Counted from the first letter of the stretch, positions 23,801-38,800 are shown. The stretch is 64,000 bases of DNA from Branchiostoma floridae (GCF_000003815.2 NC_049996.1:11883072-11947071); one strand, 5' to 3'. Made by a program: numbers and translations. Notes: generated by a model from the letters alone, not told the origin.

Positions 23801-26800
23801 ATATACAATCAATTAAGTTCAATCAATCAATGTAAGGTGTAATGAAAAAGTACTATACATACATTGTGAACTATTAACTGAGTTTCAAAAGGTCACCATT
23901 TCAAAGACAAAAGCAACCAAGACTGACTCTCGGTGATTCTACATGTACAAATGTCAAGCATAATATTTCAGAATTCATGCAGATCTAAGTAGCAAGTTTT
24001 TTGTAAGACAAGATTTTTGCAAGTCTAAAACTTCCTGTTGTTATTTCATGCAAGTTACATGTGTCTGATGGTAAGCCTTGAAGACAATAGTGGAATAAGG
24101 AATGCATTATGCTTAGCAGGGGACATAAGCAAAGGAAAACAGGATTAAAGACAGGAACAAAAATTGTTTTCTGTGTAAGTGCAAAGGTTGTATACATGCC
24201 TGTTTTCTTATGTTATGTAACAATGAGCATGTTCAAAATTATATAGCAAAAATAATGGAACATAATTGCAGATATAAAGCAAGCTTAAATAAAGTATACT
24301 CAAACAATATTGTATAAAATAAATATATATAAAAAAAACTTTAGAATAAGCAGCTTGAATGACAGTGTCAGAAAAAATATTCAAGCAAAATTAAAAACAT
24401 TCAAAGCAAAGCAAGAATTAATGCTCACAAATAAATCAAACAATGATAAACAAATATTAAGTAACATATCAAGAATATTGCAAGTATGTGTAAGTGGTTG
24501 GAGATTGGATTTTGTTGACTTACGATGTTCAAATGGTGATGTATTACTGAAGGTTACATGTAGGTGATTGATGATTGGTTACTGTTGAATTTGGTACTTG
24601 TATGACATGCAAATAAGGAAGATGTATTACTGTGGGACATATGTAGGTGGTTGATGATTGGCTGATGTTGATGTATGCGAACACTTTTACAACCTCTTGC
24701 TTTTAAGATGGCTTCAAGCAAGCCTTTTGCTTCAACTGACAGGTGCTGCTCATATTTTGTAAGGCACTTTAGCTGTGTGAAAACGAGCCATCTTAAGAGC
24801 AAAGAGCACAACCACACACAAGCATATACACATAAAGTAAATTAAATGGTGAGAGGAACAAAAGTTCTTCATGTTTCAATGCCTTGAACCACTGTGACTA
24901 TTAAACTATCAACACTTTTAAGTGATTCAATGGTTGTTATTGAAAACATGAAGCACTTTTTGACCTCCCACTTAAAATAAAGAAAAAAAATGCAGCAGCC
25001 GGGGTGCCTCGGTGCGTGCATCAACTGTTCCACACTCACTTAGTTCGTCCTGAAACGTACTTAGCTCCTTGACACAGTCGGAAACCAGTTTGGCCTCTTG
25101 TTCTTCATAGTCCACAGTCTCTGTCTTCAACTTTGCAGCCTGGAAGATTGTTCTTTTGGTTAGGAACAAGCCAAAAAAGATGGTATCTTGGGTGCCAATA
25201 AGCCAGTTCATGGTTTAAAATGTGCATGCACACTGTGATTCATTATTGGGGGTAATATGCCCCTAACTTTTAAACAGGTCTCATCTAGACCACACTTTAT
25301 ACGAGACATGTTTGTTTATGTCTCAGGGGCCTTCAACTTTAACATACAAATGTATTACCCACAATGCACAATGCTATGCATGACCAGTTTAAACAGTGAG
25401 CCAGCTTATAGAGGCTACGTAATAGATTGTATGCCTTAGCACTCATAAACTACAAGGACATTAGCCTCTAATGGCCCAAAAACAAAATGTCATAAAAATA
25501 CTGTAAGTAGCAAAACGCATCTAGATAAAAGTCAACCATGTTAATAACTACTTAAAAAAAATTATTTATAAGACATGTTAAGTCACTATCAGACAACAAG
25601 ATACAAAACATCATAATGTTGTGGGTTACATAAACAAGCTAACAGTAACAATACATGCTCTATTCTACCTCTACTTCTTAAAAACATCACAACTCAATCT
25701 TGTCAATTAGAACGATGGGTCAGGATGTTACATGTAACATGGATGCACACATATTGACAGTGTCACTTTAACAGACTTTGAGCTAAACACAACTTAGTCT
25801 AAAGACATGTTAACACTTAATGAAATGATAAATGTAACAAACCCTATTTGCCCCTACAAAAACTTGTGTGTGTGTTTAACTTTAAGTACCAGGAAGAGTT
25901 AAAACCATGGTCAGGAAGAGTTGCAGTCACATATGTCAGTGTAGAGATAGCGATCTTCCAGAACCACAGATTCTACAAGACTGGTGGAGTTCACAATCAG
26001 AGTCCCTGTCAATTGTCTACTCAAGAATCACCAAGTCTGGTAGAATCATGTATAGATTATTGTACTGACAGAGATTCTGCTTCTACTTTTTTGTCAACAG
26101 AGGTTCCGATCGCAATCTCCACTGGCAAAATAAATCTCCTTTGACAATACAGGAAAGGTAAAGCAGCTTGAGACGAAGCATAATGCAACAAAAGTGCTAT
26201 ATGCCTACTAGTACTGCAATGTTTTATGCAACCAAGGGAAAAGATATATCACAATACAACTGAATACAACAGAAACCCCATACTGTTTTCATGGCCCATA
26301 GGGCGTCTAGGGTAGACTCTTTCACAGCCTTCTGCACTGAGAATAGATCCTGACACACATTTCAGCAAAAGAAGCAACAAAGCAATTAAAGAATACCAAC
26401 TGTTCTAGTCACAATAACTGACCACAAATTCACATCAGAAAATAACAAGCAAAAGAGATCAGTAAGACGAAAATTTGGCAAAACTTAAAGGCCTTAAGCT
26501 AGATATCAAAACTCAAATACGCCAATAACCAGTGTCTCCACTCCAAAACTGCTGAAATTCAGCATAACCCAATCATCATACAGATTTTAAACTTAAATGT
26601 TGAGAGGCTGCATAGCAAAAAAAAAATTAGCAATGCACAGCTTTATTTAGTGTCTTAAATGACATATAGATGATTACAAAATGTATAAAACAATGTATGT
26701 TTTGCTAACAAAAGTATGCATGCCAGAACTGCCAAACCCAGTTATGTAAAGCAACAACATTCTCCTGTCCAGAGCTTTGCCCATGACCCATACAATATAC

Positions 26801-29800
26801 CTTGGAGAGACTCTGAGGTTGCCACTTTTGTGGGCATGGCTAATCAGCTGTCAGCCAATCAGAGAATCAGCTTTACCTTAAGAAAGATATAGGCCATTCC
26901 CTGATTGGCCGACAGCTGGTTAGAGGCCACACCCAAAGTGGAAACCTCAGCCCAGTTTAGCAGACTGAGCCTACCCAAGGTATGTTAACGTTATGCATGG
27001 CTATAGGCCACTTGTAGGGCTCTGTATAGGGGAATAAGCAACAGAAGCGTATAACTTGGAACTTTGAAAACAATGTCACGTGAACAACTTTTTCAACATT
27101 GAACATCACAAATGCATGAAAATTAATGCATTGAGAACTCAGGCTTGAACAGAAAACACAGAACACCTTCTTTGGCATGCATTCTGCTGTACCTTTCTGA
27201 GTCTCTCACCTCACAAATTATCTGAAAATTCTCTTCCTCTAAAGTCTTGATCTTCCTCTGAAGGACATCAATATGGATGAGTCCACTGAAAATGGAACAG
27301 GTTATGTGAGGACCATACCATTCAAGAATCAGGGGGGCTTACATCCCCTACATTCTTGACTTCCCTCTTCAGACCTGTGGGTAGAACTTGTGGGTGTGTG
27401 AGGTTAAAACAGCCACTGACGTTCTTCAAGCCATGTCTGGTTAAATCAGGTTGGTTTGTAGGCTTTAATCTACTTCAGCCACATGTCGTGAGTAGTAAAG
27501 GAAGCACAACACAAAACACCATTTTCAGGTGGCAAAATGAGTAAAATCTATAATCTATCAATAATTCAAATTAGAGTTTGGCTTTTGGTGCATTTCCATT
27601 TTGCAGAGGTGTTGGAAAAATTTTTACTTGCTTTCCAGACAGAGATTTTGATGCCTGATTTGTAAGACATGGCTTGTGCGAACATGGCTGAATGTTGGAC
27701 TGTGTCCTGTAAAAACTCACCTCCGACCGAATATGTAGGTTTTCCTCCTCAAGAGTCTGAATCTTCTTGTGGAGCGCGTCAATGTTGACTAAGCCACTGG
27801 GTAAAAGCAGTGTTCTGTCATGTCTCCTGTTACAGAGGTGCGGAAAAAGTGCAGGAAAAAAACAAAACAAAAACGGCGGTCAGTCTCCCCTTGCTGCCAT
27901 GCAAGCCACCTCATGCAGTTACGCATCCATGCAGATAGGGGGCGTCGTTACGTGGGGAGACTTGGGAACACATAGGGGGAGAACAGAGGGAAGGCTACAA
28001 ATGAAATGTGGTATGACAGACTACAGAAGGTGAAGAGATTGTTCTACTATGCTTGAGGAAAAGATATCCTTATATAACCTGTGACTTTATCTCCTCATTG
28101 TGACTCAAAACTTTATGTTACTTCCAAAGGGACATTATCAAACTATTGCAAAAAAATAAAATAACACATTTGTACACAATATCATATTTTGAGAAGTTTT
28201 TAAATGATTAATTTTGAACACTTTAACATATGGAGGAGACAAATACTGCAAATATCTACTAGACATTTTATAGTTTTCCAAAAAGATTTTCAGGATTTTT
28301 AAACACAATGAGAACTTACTCTAAAATGTAGTAAAGAGTAAGAAAATGACAGATGTTGTTTACTAAACACTGATAAGCATGATTAAAAACAACATGATTC
28401 CATGCAAAAAATAGTAGGCAATATGCAAAAATCATATGTGCAAATCTGTTTCCTTTGAAAAAAGCATTTGCAAGCTATATGCTATAAAGCATTTGCATTG
28501 CTAACTCATAATAGCATATGAGATATGGCAAGCTCGTTGCGAGATGATTGTACAGCAAAAACCATGGCAGATTCCAAAGCAGTAGCATTATCAGGTTACT
28601 AAGCTGTGTTTGTATGATCCACAAAACAAACATCACGCAAACAAAACATACAATGTAAGTGTTGAATGTCATGAAGCAGAATTTGAACAATGACATGGCT
28701 GTTCAGAATACAGGGAGTTGTCTTGGAACAAATGGCAATAAGCAAAAATGCTAATAGAATAAGTTTCGCAAAATGTGTGGCCCATTGAACTTTTGCTTTC
28801 CTACTTCAGCCTTCCAAGAGCTTCTTGCATTTGGAAACAGATGAATCTAAAATTAGTGTATGAAAAATGATTCAAAACGAAAAGAAAGTTAATAATATGA
28901 TTGTGGTAGATGCATAAGTTATTTTTGACTTGCCTTAAGTTTGTACTTATCTTTGTACAAAATTTGCAATTAAAAAAAAGTGTGCATAATTTGATGTTTC
29001 ATGAAGTGCAGCTGGACAAAGTTATGAGAGGATTATTGAACTTTGAAGATGATCTTTTACAGATACACTGGTAGGATAGAGTTAATCTAAGATGACAATT
29101 ATCAGGAAATGGTATTGTGGAGAAGGACTTTGAAACAGACTTGGGTTCATACACAACAAACATACCATACATTCACACCATTACATGTATCTGACAAAAT
29201 GTAAGTTGTAAGCAATCTGTGCTTCATGCCATGTTAGAATGAATGCAAGCTTGCCTCTGTCAATTTCTCAATAAAAATGCAATGTACTACAGTAACTCTT
29301 CTATGTATGGAAATGGCTGACATTCACTATCTTCTCAGGAAAATAACATTTATCTATAATAGAAAAATGTGAAAATTTTGGATACAAAATATATAAGCAG
29401 TCTAAACTAAATTCTCAATCTTGCTTGAATTGACACTTGATTTCTTATTTTATCAACATCAACAAAGATTCCAACAACAAATTTCATTTGCATACTTTGG
29501 TAAACTAAATGACATCATTTGCATGTTCGTGATGGTACTTACGTGGCAGGTGAGGTGCAGCTGGAGTCTGTCTCGCTGAGAGACTCCTCCTGGGTGTAGA
29601 TCTGCAGCAGATCTTCCTTCAGCTGGAGCTCATGTTGGAGCTGGTTGTTCTGCACAGAAATATTTTGCATATTTGGGTAAACTTAATGACCTCATTTGCA
29701 CGTTTGTGATGGTTCTTATGTAGCCCAATTCACTTTTAATGATGACACCACAAGAACATTTGAGTAATATATCTCAGCCTTCTACTTTTGTGGTGGTTTA

Positions 29801-32800
29801 CTTAAGTATTGACCTCTCTACATCAAATTCACGACACTGCAAAAATGTTTCTCCTTACAATAACTATTTTTTCTTCTACAGCAAAAGAAAACTACTGTGG
29901 AAGACAATGAATTTACAGTTTATGACATACATGTATTTCAAGCCGATTAAAGATTACACTGATTAAAGAGCCAAAGAATGATAACACTTCATATGTGTGC
30001 ACATCTAAAATAGGAACAGTATTAAGCAGGCCTGTCCAAAGTTCAGCTGAATCACATGCTAATGTTTGTTCAAATGTTCATTTCAGGTCATCCTGACTTG
30101 ATGTTTGTTAACCTATCCCCTGCTACCGACTTTGATTTGAGCATGTATTTAGTAATACGTGCAAGGCTAAACAATACTGACAAATCTCAACAGCATTATA
30201 AGAAAGTAATTAAACCCCGGCTGTTTTTCTATGTACAGTGTGTAATGTAATACTGTAAATCTTGAAGTTACTTCTTTTACCACAAATATAAATGAATCTA
30301 CAGTAGGTCACACATGACATGGTCTATTCAGTAGCAAAGTCCACTAAGTCTTGTTTATGTAACAGTTATGAGTAAGCAGAATACAGTCGTTAATGCTGGT
30401 ACACCTTTATCCGAGGGGTGTCCTATATCTATTGATAATGGGGTATAATGGATATCACGTCGACGTACATTGGTTTCAAATTGCAATACTTTCAATATAT
30501 AAAAATATATTACATATTGAAGTTTGAAACCACCGTCTGTAAACTTGATATCCATAAATACCTTTTTTTTTAAACAACGGATATAAGTTACCCCATGGAT
30601 AAAGGTGAATTAGTGTTAACAAACATTATAAAATATATACCCGTTCTGACACAATCTGCAGTTGTTCCTCAAGGTAATCATTTTTCTGGCTCAGGAGTCG
30701 ATTCCTCTCCAGCAGTGATTGGCCAATCTTAGCAGCAAGCTCAAGGTCCCGCTCTTTCTGCAGAGGAGGAACAACAGGGGAAAACAATCGTTAGTTTTTT
30801 AGGAAACTACACAATACAACACAATACTTATCCTCCTTTATCCTTGGTGAGACTAGACCTAACGCTGTAACTTTTATCTTTCTATCTGAGCCCTAGTCTG
30901 CGCTGATTGACAAATTGAATGCATTTTCTCTTAAATGGCACAAGTAGATGTACCAAGATTGTAAAGTATAGAACTATGATCATGACATTCAAGCTAATCT
31001 GTAAATGGTTTGAACTCTGAAATTTTCAATTTCAAATTGGGTTGGGAGGAAACAACAAGTTGAAATTAACCTGAACTAATAAAGCATTTGATTAGATGCA
31101 CAAAACTTAGACTCGTAATTTTGGAAGTTTGTCACTCAAAGTTGCATTTGCTGAGTTGTGTTTTGTTTAACTCAAGAAGATTTAGATATAACTTAAATCA
31201 TCTACAATCATGATCGATATTCAAGCTTTAGAACATTAAAACTCCCACCTGGCTTTAAAAAGACAAACAACATTACCTTAAAATACATCATGTAAACAAA
31301 GCTGAATAGTCAAAAGACAATAAACAATTCATTACATCAAAGCAAAAAAATAGTCCAGTTTTTTCCGACAACGTAATTTCTCAAAAGACTTTAAGTTCTC
31401 AAAAGACTTTAAGCATCTTTTGACAAATTACACCTACAACACATGATGGAACCACCTTAATGCCCAGACCAGGTAAAAACAACCCACCCAGGTGCACTTG
31501 AGCTATAGGACAAGGCTAGGTAAACAATGGCGTATTGTTTGCCATCTTTGCTTGCGTAGTAACGGACCAGTAGTGTTTCTATAGTAATTTTGGACATGAC
31601 GTTCTTAAAATGAGTTTCTCAACGACGTATCTGCCTTGCAATTACAAGTTAAGATCAAACGTAGTAGTACCGGTAATATATACTATACAAGGTGGGTAAT
31701 AATCAAAAGGTAGGAAAATGAGAAGGGAACCCAAAACCTTTGATCCTAGTAAGGTGCTTTGTTAAGAATTGACAAGTTGACAGAACATTCAGTGCACGGT
31801 GAGCAAAATTCAGTCAGAAAGCTTACCTGGGAAAGACTATGAGAGTCTTCTTCAACACCACTCTTATCCATTCTCCATTCTGATACCTTTTCACACAATT
31901 TCATGCTAATTTAGAAGGATTTTAAACCATTTTTGGTGGGAGGTACTTGACAAGGGTGTTACCGCCGGAACTTCAGACCACCTCAAGTGTTCAAAGGTTA
32001 AAGTTTACATATCGACAATTGATTGGTCCGTGAATGATCAATAAGCCAACAAACTTTATGCAAACAAGGACTGTACCATGTGACTCTTTCTGGGGGGGCA
32101 TCACTCTTAGCCTTTTTCTGGTAGCATTAGACTTGTAAGAGGGCCTGCATACCTTTTTCTGAAGGCATAGCAAGCTACATGTATTTCAATCACTGTTGAT
32201 TGCCATATGTGATATATGAAGTTAATTCAATATCTTATATTTATGAGAAGATAGAAACTTAGTCAGAGTGAGCTTTTCTGGGTTGTTGGAATTCAAAGAG
32301 TGTAAATCCCTGTTGAAAGATTATCTATCTTGACCTAGATTCCATCCAATAGTCTGATGCTCATCACACATTGTTTCAGTTTCTGTCTATAAATATAACC
32401 AAACACACAAACATGTATGATAACAAGTCATGAAGATAACAGATGCGTTCCTACAAACATTTTCCTCATGACAGCTCAGCGAATATTTAGAGTTCCCTAG
32501 AATTTTGACTTCATTTTCACATTATAAATATCTTTGGCTTTACAGACATTGAAGATCCCTCCATAGTTTGAGGATTGCCTACATGTATGTTACGGCCGAC
32601 ATATGATTTTGACATTTGAATTTTCAAGTAGGCAGTGACGGAACCAGCTGCCGCCAAGGATCTAAGACAGCTTTTTCTGTAAGTTGGCAAGACAGCTAAA
32701 TTTTGTATGATATGTGCATGACTATCAAAATAGTTTATGGCGGTACGACAATTGGGGGGTAAATGTGGACAGGTCCTGCATGTGTAGCAGTGTAGAATAC

Positions 32801-35800
32801 AATTTGTGGGCTCTCTTGGAAAAGAGACTAACCATAGTTACTCTTTGAGATTGATAGATAAATCAAGTATAATACTTACTTCTTCAAGAAGTCGTGTGAC
32901 AGCCTCTATGTCATTGTACGTCTTCGTCATCTGGGCCACACGATCCGAGCATAGGGCTGCAATAAAAAAGAATGTCGTTTATATTCATGCTAAATGACCC
33001 TTCAGCTTNNNNNNNNNNNNNNNNNNNNNNNNNNNNNNNNNNNNNNNNNNNNNNNNNNNNNNNNNNNNNNNNNNNNNNNNNNNNNNNNNNNNNNNNNNNN
33101 NNNNNNNNATATACATACGTAAGATCATGATTAAAGTTACCATAGCATTAGCCATGTGTGTTATAGTGGTGTCCAAGCACCACCAAGTGAGCAGGCCATC
33201 TGGTATGGACCTTTTGGCCTAACGGTTATGATGATTGGTGAAAGCTGGCTGTCTATTGGTGGACTGCTATCTCTTGGAGAATCTCCCAACTTGATGGTCT
33301 GTCAATCAACCTGTTTATAAGGTCAATGACATAGCCTAAAGTACAGGCCTTCAATTTGGTAGCTGAAATCAGATGTGGTGAAATCGTAACAAAAACAAGT
33401 CTCAAACACAGTCTTAGGGTAACTTTTTTTTATCAATCAGTTCAACTGTGCCACATGAACAAATTCCATGCAACAAACAGATGATAGATAGGGGGGGTGG
33501 GGGGGTTGTGGAGGGAGAATTCTTGTCTATCTCACCTTGAAAAAATGTTGGATAATAAAATAGAGACCGAGACCTACAAAATCTCATGTGTGCAACTGGG
33601 AGGCTTGGAGAATTTTCCTTGACAGCAATGTCATCTACATGAGCAAGAGGTCAGTTCCTTGCCTAGGCAGTGACACTTAAAAATATGCAGGCAGGTAAAT
33701 TATAGGGTGACTGAACTGATCTGAACAGCTCACTGCTTCTTGGAAAAAGTAACCATAGCATCATAACATGTACAGATTCCTAGAACTCGTATATTGACTG
33801 TCATGCAATATATCATCCTGCATACACACAATATTGTGTTATAAAGTAGTATTGCAATACAACCCTCAAAACACATGCTACAATACCAACCTCTTCACAC
33901 CAATCCTTCACACCATCACAACAAAATATCCCCTATACATACACGTATCCTTCTTGTTCCCCTTCCACTATGACTACAATTAGATACAGATTATACAAAG
34001 GCTGTTGATAAAAGGTCAGCACATAGGGATCCCAAAATGGTGGCCTCACACATGTACCAAATCCCAAACCACATGTCAATCAAAGGCTATCTCATAGTAA
34101 TCTACCCAATGGAATTCTCATCAGTGATTGGTTGGAATACCTTCTCCTAGGTTTTCATCTAAAGCTGGCCTCTGGTATTGGGGTGTGCCTGGTTGCTTGC
34201 TGTGGGTAACTACATATGAGTGACCTAAATTCTGTGCTATATGCATTATGGTCAACACTAAAGGCCGCTGCTACGGCATGAATATATGCATGCACAATGC
34301 TGTACTCTATTTTCCAGGGTCAGATACATTTGGATACGAAAGTGGTTATGGCAATCCAAGAACAGGCCAGTTTCATCAACTCATGAAATTTTAATGTTAG
34401 CAGATGGACGTTCAAAATGATTGATATGTTTGTGGTATACTGTTTACATGATAAAGATTTCTGGGATGTAATCTATTAACTATTCATGTAGCACTCTGTT
34501 TTTATCCTGTATACAGTTTTTATTTCAAGGAAACAAGAAGCTGAATATTACTTGTATAATTGTCATCTAATTAATATGTAAATCATCACTTAAGTTATCT
34601 ACATACCAAAAATCATGACGATTAACTACATCTTGAGTTATTCTCTTTCTAGCCTGACTAAAATTGTGCCAATAGCAGCCAGCCCAATTGCAGAGGGCAG
34701 GGGTCAACCCCAGCCAGAAAGAGATTGTGTAAACACAGGCTATTCTCTTTTACTTCTTTCAGATTATAAAAAAAAAACACTGGCAGCTGCAGTTACAAAG
34801 AAAATTGCTAGTGGGCTCAAACTTAACCACTTTTTACACCCTGCTATTGTTATTGTTAGGACATGATCCTTGTTTCATGCCTAATTTCACAGTGATCTGC
34901 TGATTTCACAGTGAGTTTTCTAGGAACTGCCTCATTAGTTTTTAATAAGGCTGGGAATTTTTTAATGGAAAACAGCTTAATACACAATTATCTCATTCTG
35001 GGTCAACTGGTCATCAAGAGAAAAGGTACTGTATAAATACCAAAGACATAATTGCTTGTTTTTCACACTTTCAGTTTGTGCAGTGAAAAAAAACATTAGC
35101 AGCACTCTGACTGCAACTACATGTATAAAAGAGGGTCTGCATCAGGACATTACCAGAACACTTCAACATGTCCTGAGTAGGACAACTTTCAAGTGGTATC
35201 TTATCTTGAGCTGTTGTTAATTGGCACCGGAACAAGAGGGGCAAACAATATTGATTCTTACTTCTTTGGCACTAACTTGAATTTCTTGAAAATATGGTAA
35301 ATCATACGTTGCAATTCCTGCAGTGGTTAAATGGTAACCTCTTCACTACAAACTTCAAACTGCCACAATAAAAAATGCTTGTAGTAAAAATAAAGGCATT
35401 TACAGTAAGCTGTTGTCATACATTTTGTAGCTTCAACTTTCTTAATGTGCAAGAAATTGTAACCTCTTTAGAACCTTACTGATAAGTCTTTAACACTCAG
35501 CAGGAGATTACCAAGCTTTCATCACCTTAAAATGAAGTTAAAAGGCTCTGACTGGGGCTAGCTCAGATAACTATAAGTGCTTTCTTATCCTAATATTCTG
35601 TGACACTGAGAGCTAATTAGCCTCATTCAGGGGTTGAGTAACTACCAACAGAGGGACTTTTTAAGGGCATTTCAATGTCTTTCAAGAGTCCTTGTGTTGA
35701 CCTATTTTTGGGAAAAATCAATGATTTTTAGGACATGAAAGGTGTTTTGGTTGACAAGAGTTGATGTTCACAACACTTGAGTCATGGTACACCTTTCCTA

Positions 35801-38800
35801 AGTGGTTGAGAACATGGGTAAACAAATTAGGTTACCTATTCAGGCCATGGGAAAAACAACAACAAGGGAGGGCTTCTCAGATCACAGGTAGCATACAGTA
35901 GCTTGAACAGTCCAAGAAAGTTGCCTTGATACATAATTATAAATCCTTTGGACGGTTACAGTTTTTAAGAACTCTATATGATTATACAGCCAAAACTGTA
36001 CATGTGAACACCTTTACAATGTGACTTCTTTTTGATGGTGACTTTGATGATTTTCTCATTGACATTTAGAATCCTGTCTACAGCGACCATCTGCCCACAT
36101 CGAACAGATTTCAGAGTGGTCTTCTCAGGCAGTTTGGATTGTACAGAACTTAATACTTCAAGGAGTGTTTCATGTGCTTATGTTGCATTGTAATACATTG
36201 CTGCACTGTTTCTTTGCAAGAAAGTAAAGCCTGCATTTAGCTAGCTAAAAGTGGATCAAAATAAACACATTCAACAAATACTGAAATAGAACCTCCACCA
36301 TTATAATCTTCTGAAGACAACAAATGAGGTCACATATTCAGCATCATTGGTTTTCCTTTCACTCTTCCAATGTTGTTTTTCTTTCCATAAGTCCTCAACA
36401 AATTCTACGATGGGAATCTTTTGAAATAGACCTTAAAGGGGTCCCATGACTTTAATTCCTTAATCTAAAAGCCTTTTCAAAATCCCTCACTTGCATGCAA
36501 GAGCATTTCCTAGGGAAAATTTATGTTCTTTTTCAATTCACCTTTCACTGGACTGTGGCGACAGTTTTTGAAGCTTGCATGAAAAAGCTTGAATCTTACT
36601 CATAAACCAAATTTCTTCAACACTTTTCTCAGAGCCATCAGAATTTTTTATCTGACACTTGATTACCTAATTAGTCTAGTTAAGTTATTTTACAAACAAT
36701 AGCATAATGAAGAACTACAGTTGACAAAAGCAGTTACACAGGAAAATGGCGAACTTAAAGGTACTCAGATAACACTTTAGCCATTTAACGTCCCAGTAAT
36801 TGCAGTCTTTAGCCTACTTAGTGATAACAAATTGACACATTTGGACATCTTCTTTATAATTCTATTCACCTGCTAAGACAAGAAGAAGAGTCTTTACCTC
36901 ATTGTTTAGTAGACTTCTATGTCACTCTTGCTAGAGGCTGTCTGTTTTGTTTTGAAGATCACACTGTTGTTACTTATGCCTTTAAGCACATTGTTATCTA
37001 GCCCTACCTCGAAGCAAGGAGGTTTTGCTTGAAGCAATATACTGAACTCTACAAAGTTATCTTGATAAATCCTTTAAAAATATGCCTTCTTGAAAATAAA
37101 AATCAAGCACTTAATACTCACAACATGCCTGTTCCTCTTCCATGTTGAAAGTGTTCTTACCTAGGTGCCTTTTACAAGCACATCACGTACAAACTCATCG
37201 CACTTTGTGAGTTTTAACAAAGAGGCCATAGTAGTGATATCGCTCGGAGGCGAAATTATCCACGGTTGTTAGTCGTTTGTTTTCTACCTGGTCGAAGCTC
37301 GCTATAATAACAATGTAACGACCAACGTGATGAATGCCTGCGGGACATAGCATTGTCAGGTGGGAACAACCATTCCCAAAAGGGGTAGTTTGAAAAAAAA
37401 AGATAAAACTTAATGTGTTACATGCACTTAGTACATAAGTCTGTGACTCAAGCAAGATACTTTCTTAGTTAGATAAAACCATCTTGTAAAAAAAAAAAAA
37501 AACGTTGACATTCTATTATTTTGCCCCCTTCCTAATCATATTAATGGACTTTCCCAAATTTTCACCATCCAACATGGGTGCATGAATGACTGAACATGAA
37601 CTAATGTGTATATGTGGCAGACAAGTTGTCAGCTGAATGGGTTTGAGGTTGTTTTAATGAGAAAATTGCACCGTAGGTGGGGCACTTAGACTCCTCTGCT
37701 ATCACACCCAGGCCTTATTTGTTTACGACACTTGAACAATGCTTGCCCACAATATAACAAGCTTGCATCTACATATCTACAACATTCTTAACATCATATT
37801 GACTTAATAATCATGATATCAGCCTGCTGCCTGGTTTCCACAATGTCAGGACCAAAGTTTTTTCCGCCAAATTTTTTATAGGTCTTTTTTTCACCAGATT
37901 TTTTAAAGGCCTGTTTTCACCAAATTTTTTAAAGGTCTTTTTAACCAAATTTTCATTGCTGAAATTAGCATCTTAACTCTCGAAAACAAAATTTTAAACA
38001 TCTTCTTCATAGTCTTGGTTTCAGCAAAATCATTTTGGACTTCAGATTTTTTTCAGTCACTGACAACAGGTAGCAGATGCTATCTTAACTTCTGACTGTT
38101 TACAAAACTTATCAAGTTCCTTGAGTAAGTTCTGAACTTGGTATCTTATTACCAAGATGTCGAACCTTCATCTGTTTTCAAATACATCATAATTTTATCA
38201 TATATGATGCAGCTTATCTACAAAGCTACCTATCAAGACTATCAGTTTGTTTTCTGCAACGATAAAGTCTTGAAATCCGCAAGGTTATTCTTCAAGATTA
38301 CTTTGTAATCTTCTACATGTACATGTGTGCATTCTCATAACCTTTGATATTTGATTTTTCCTTTAAAATACCACCCAGCCCGAAGCAAACAATATCTTAT
38401 CCGCCCGCCAATAAAGAATGCTTTATTCTTAGTCCTCGTGCCCACGATATTGGACTTCGTGTCACTTAATCAAATGCTCTTGACAGGTGGATACAAGACA
38501 AGCTATAGTGTAGAACAATCTTGGCTGTCCATCACAATTAGAAGTTCCACCAATGATAGCATTGCAGTTAACAGTTCGACCAATGAGAAAGTGGCTGCAT
38601 GTGTGCCAAATATTTGCATTTTACTTTTTTTATTTCACATGTCTACATGTTGAAGGGGGTTGGCCAGGCTATTACGTCATGTCTGTGTAGGAGCCAAGTA
38701 TAAAGGATAAAAGTTGCCTTCTTATCAATGTGCAAACTCCACTTGCCACAAAAAAGGAAATCATCTCTGGTAAAAGTTAGTCAAAACTGCCCAAGAAGAC

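Noticed and set aside
33536-33590. Short frame MRFCRSRSLFYY with a CAAG|GTGAGA donor in phase 1
   Set aside because: The phase would fit 32956, but the sequence is AT-rich and not coding-like; a one-in-three phase match is weak.
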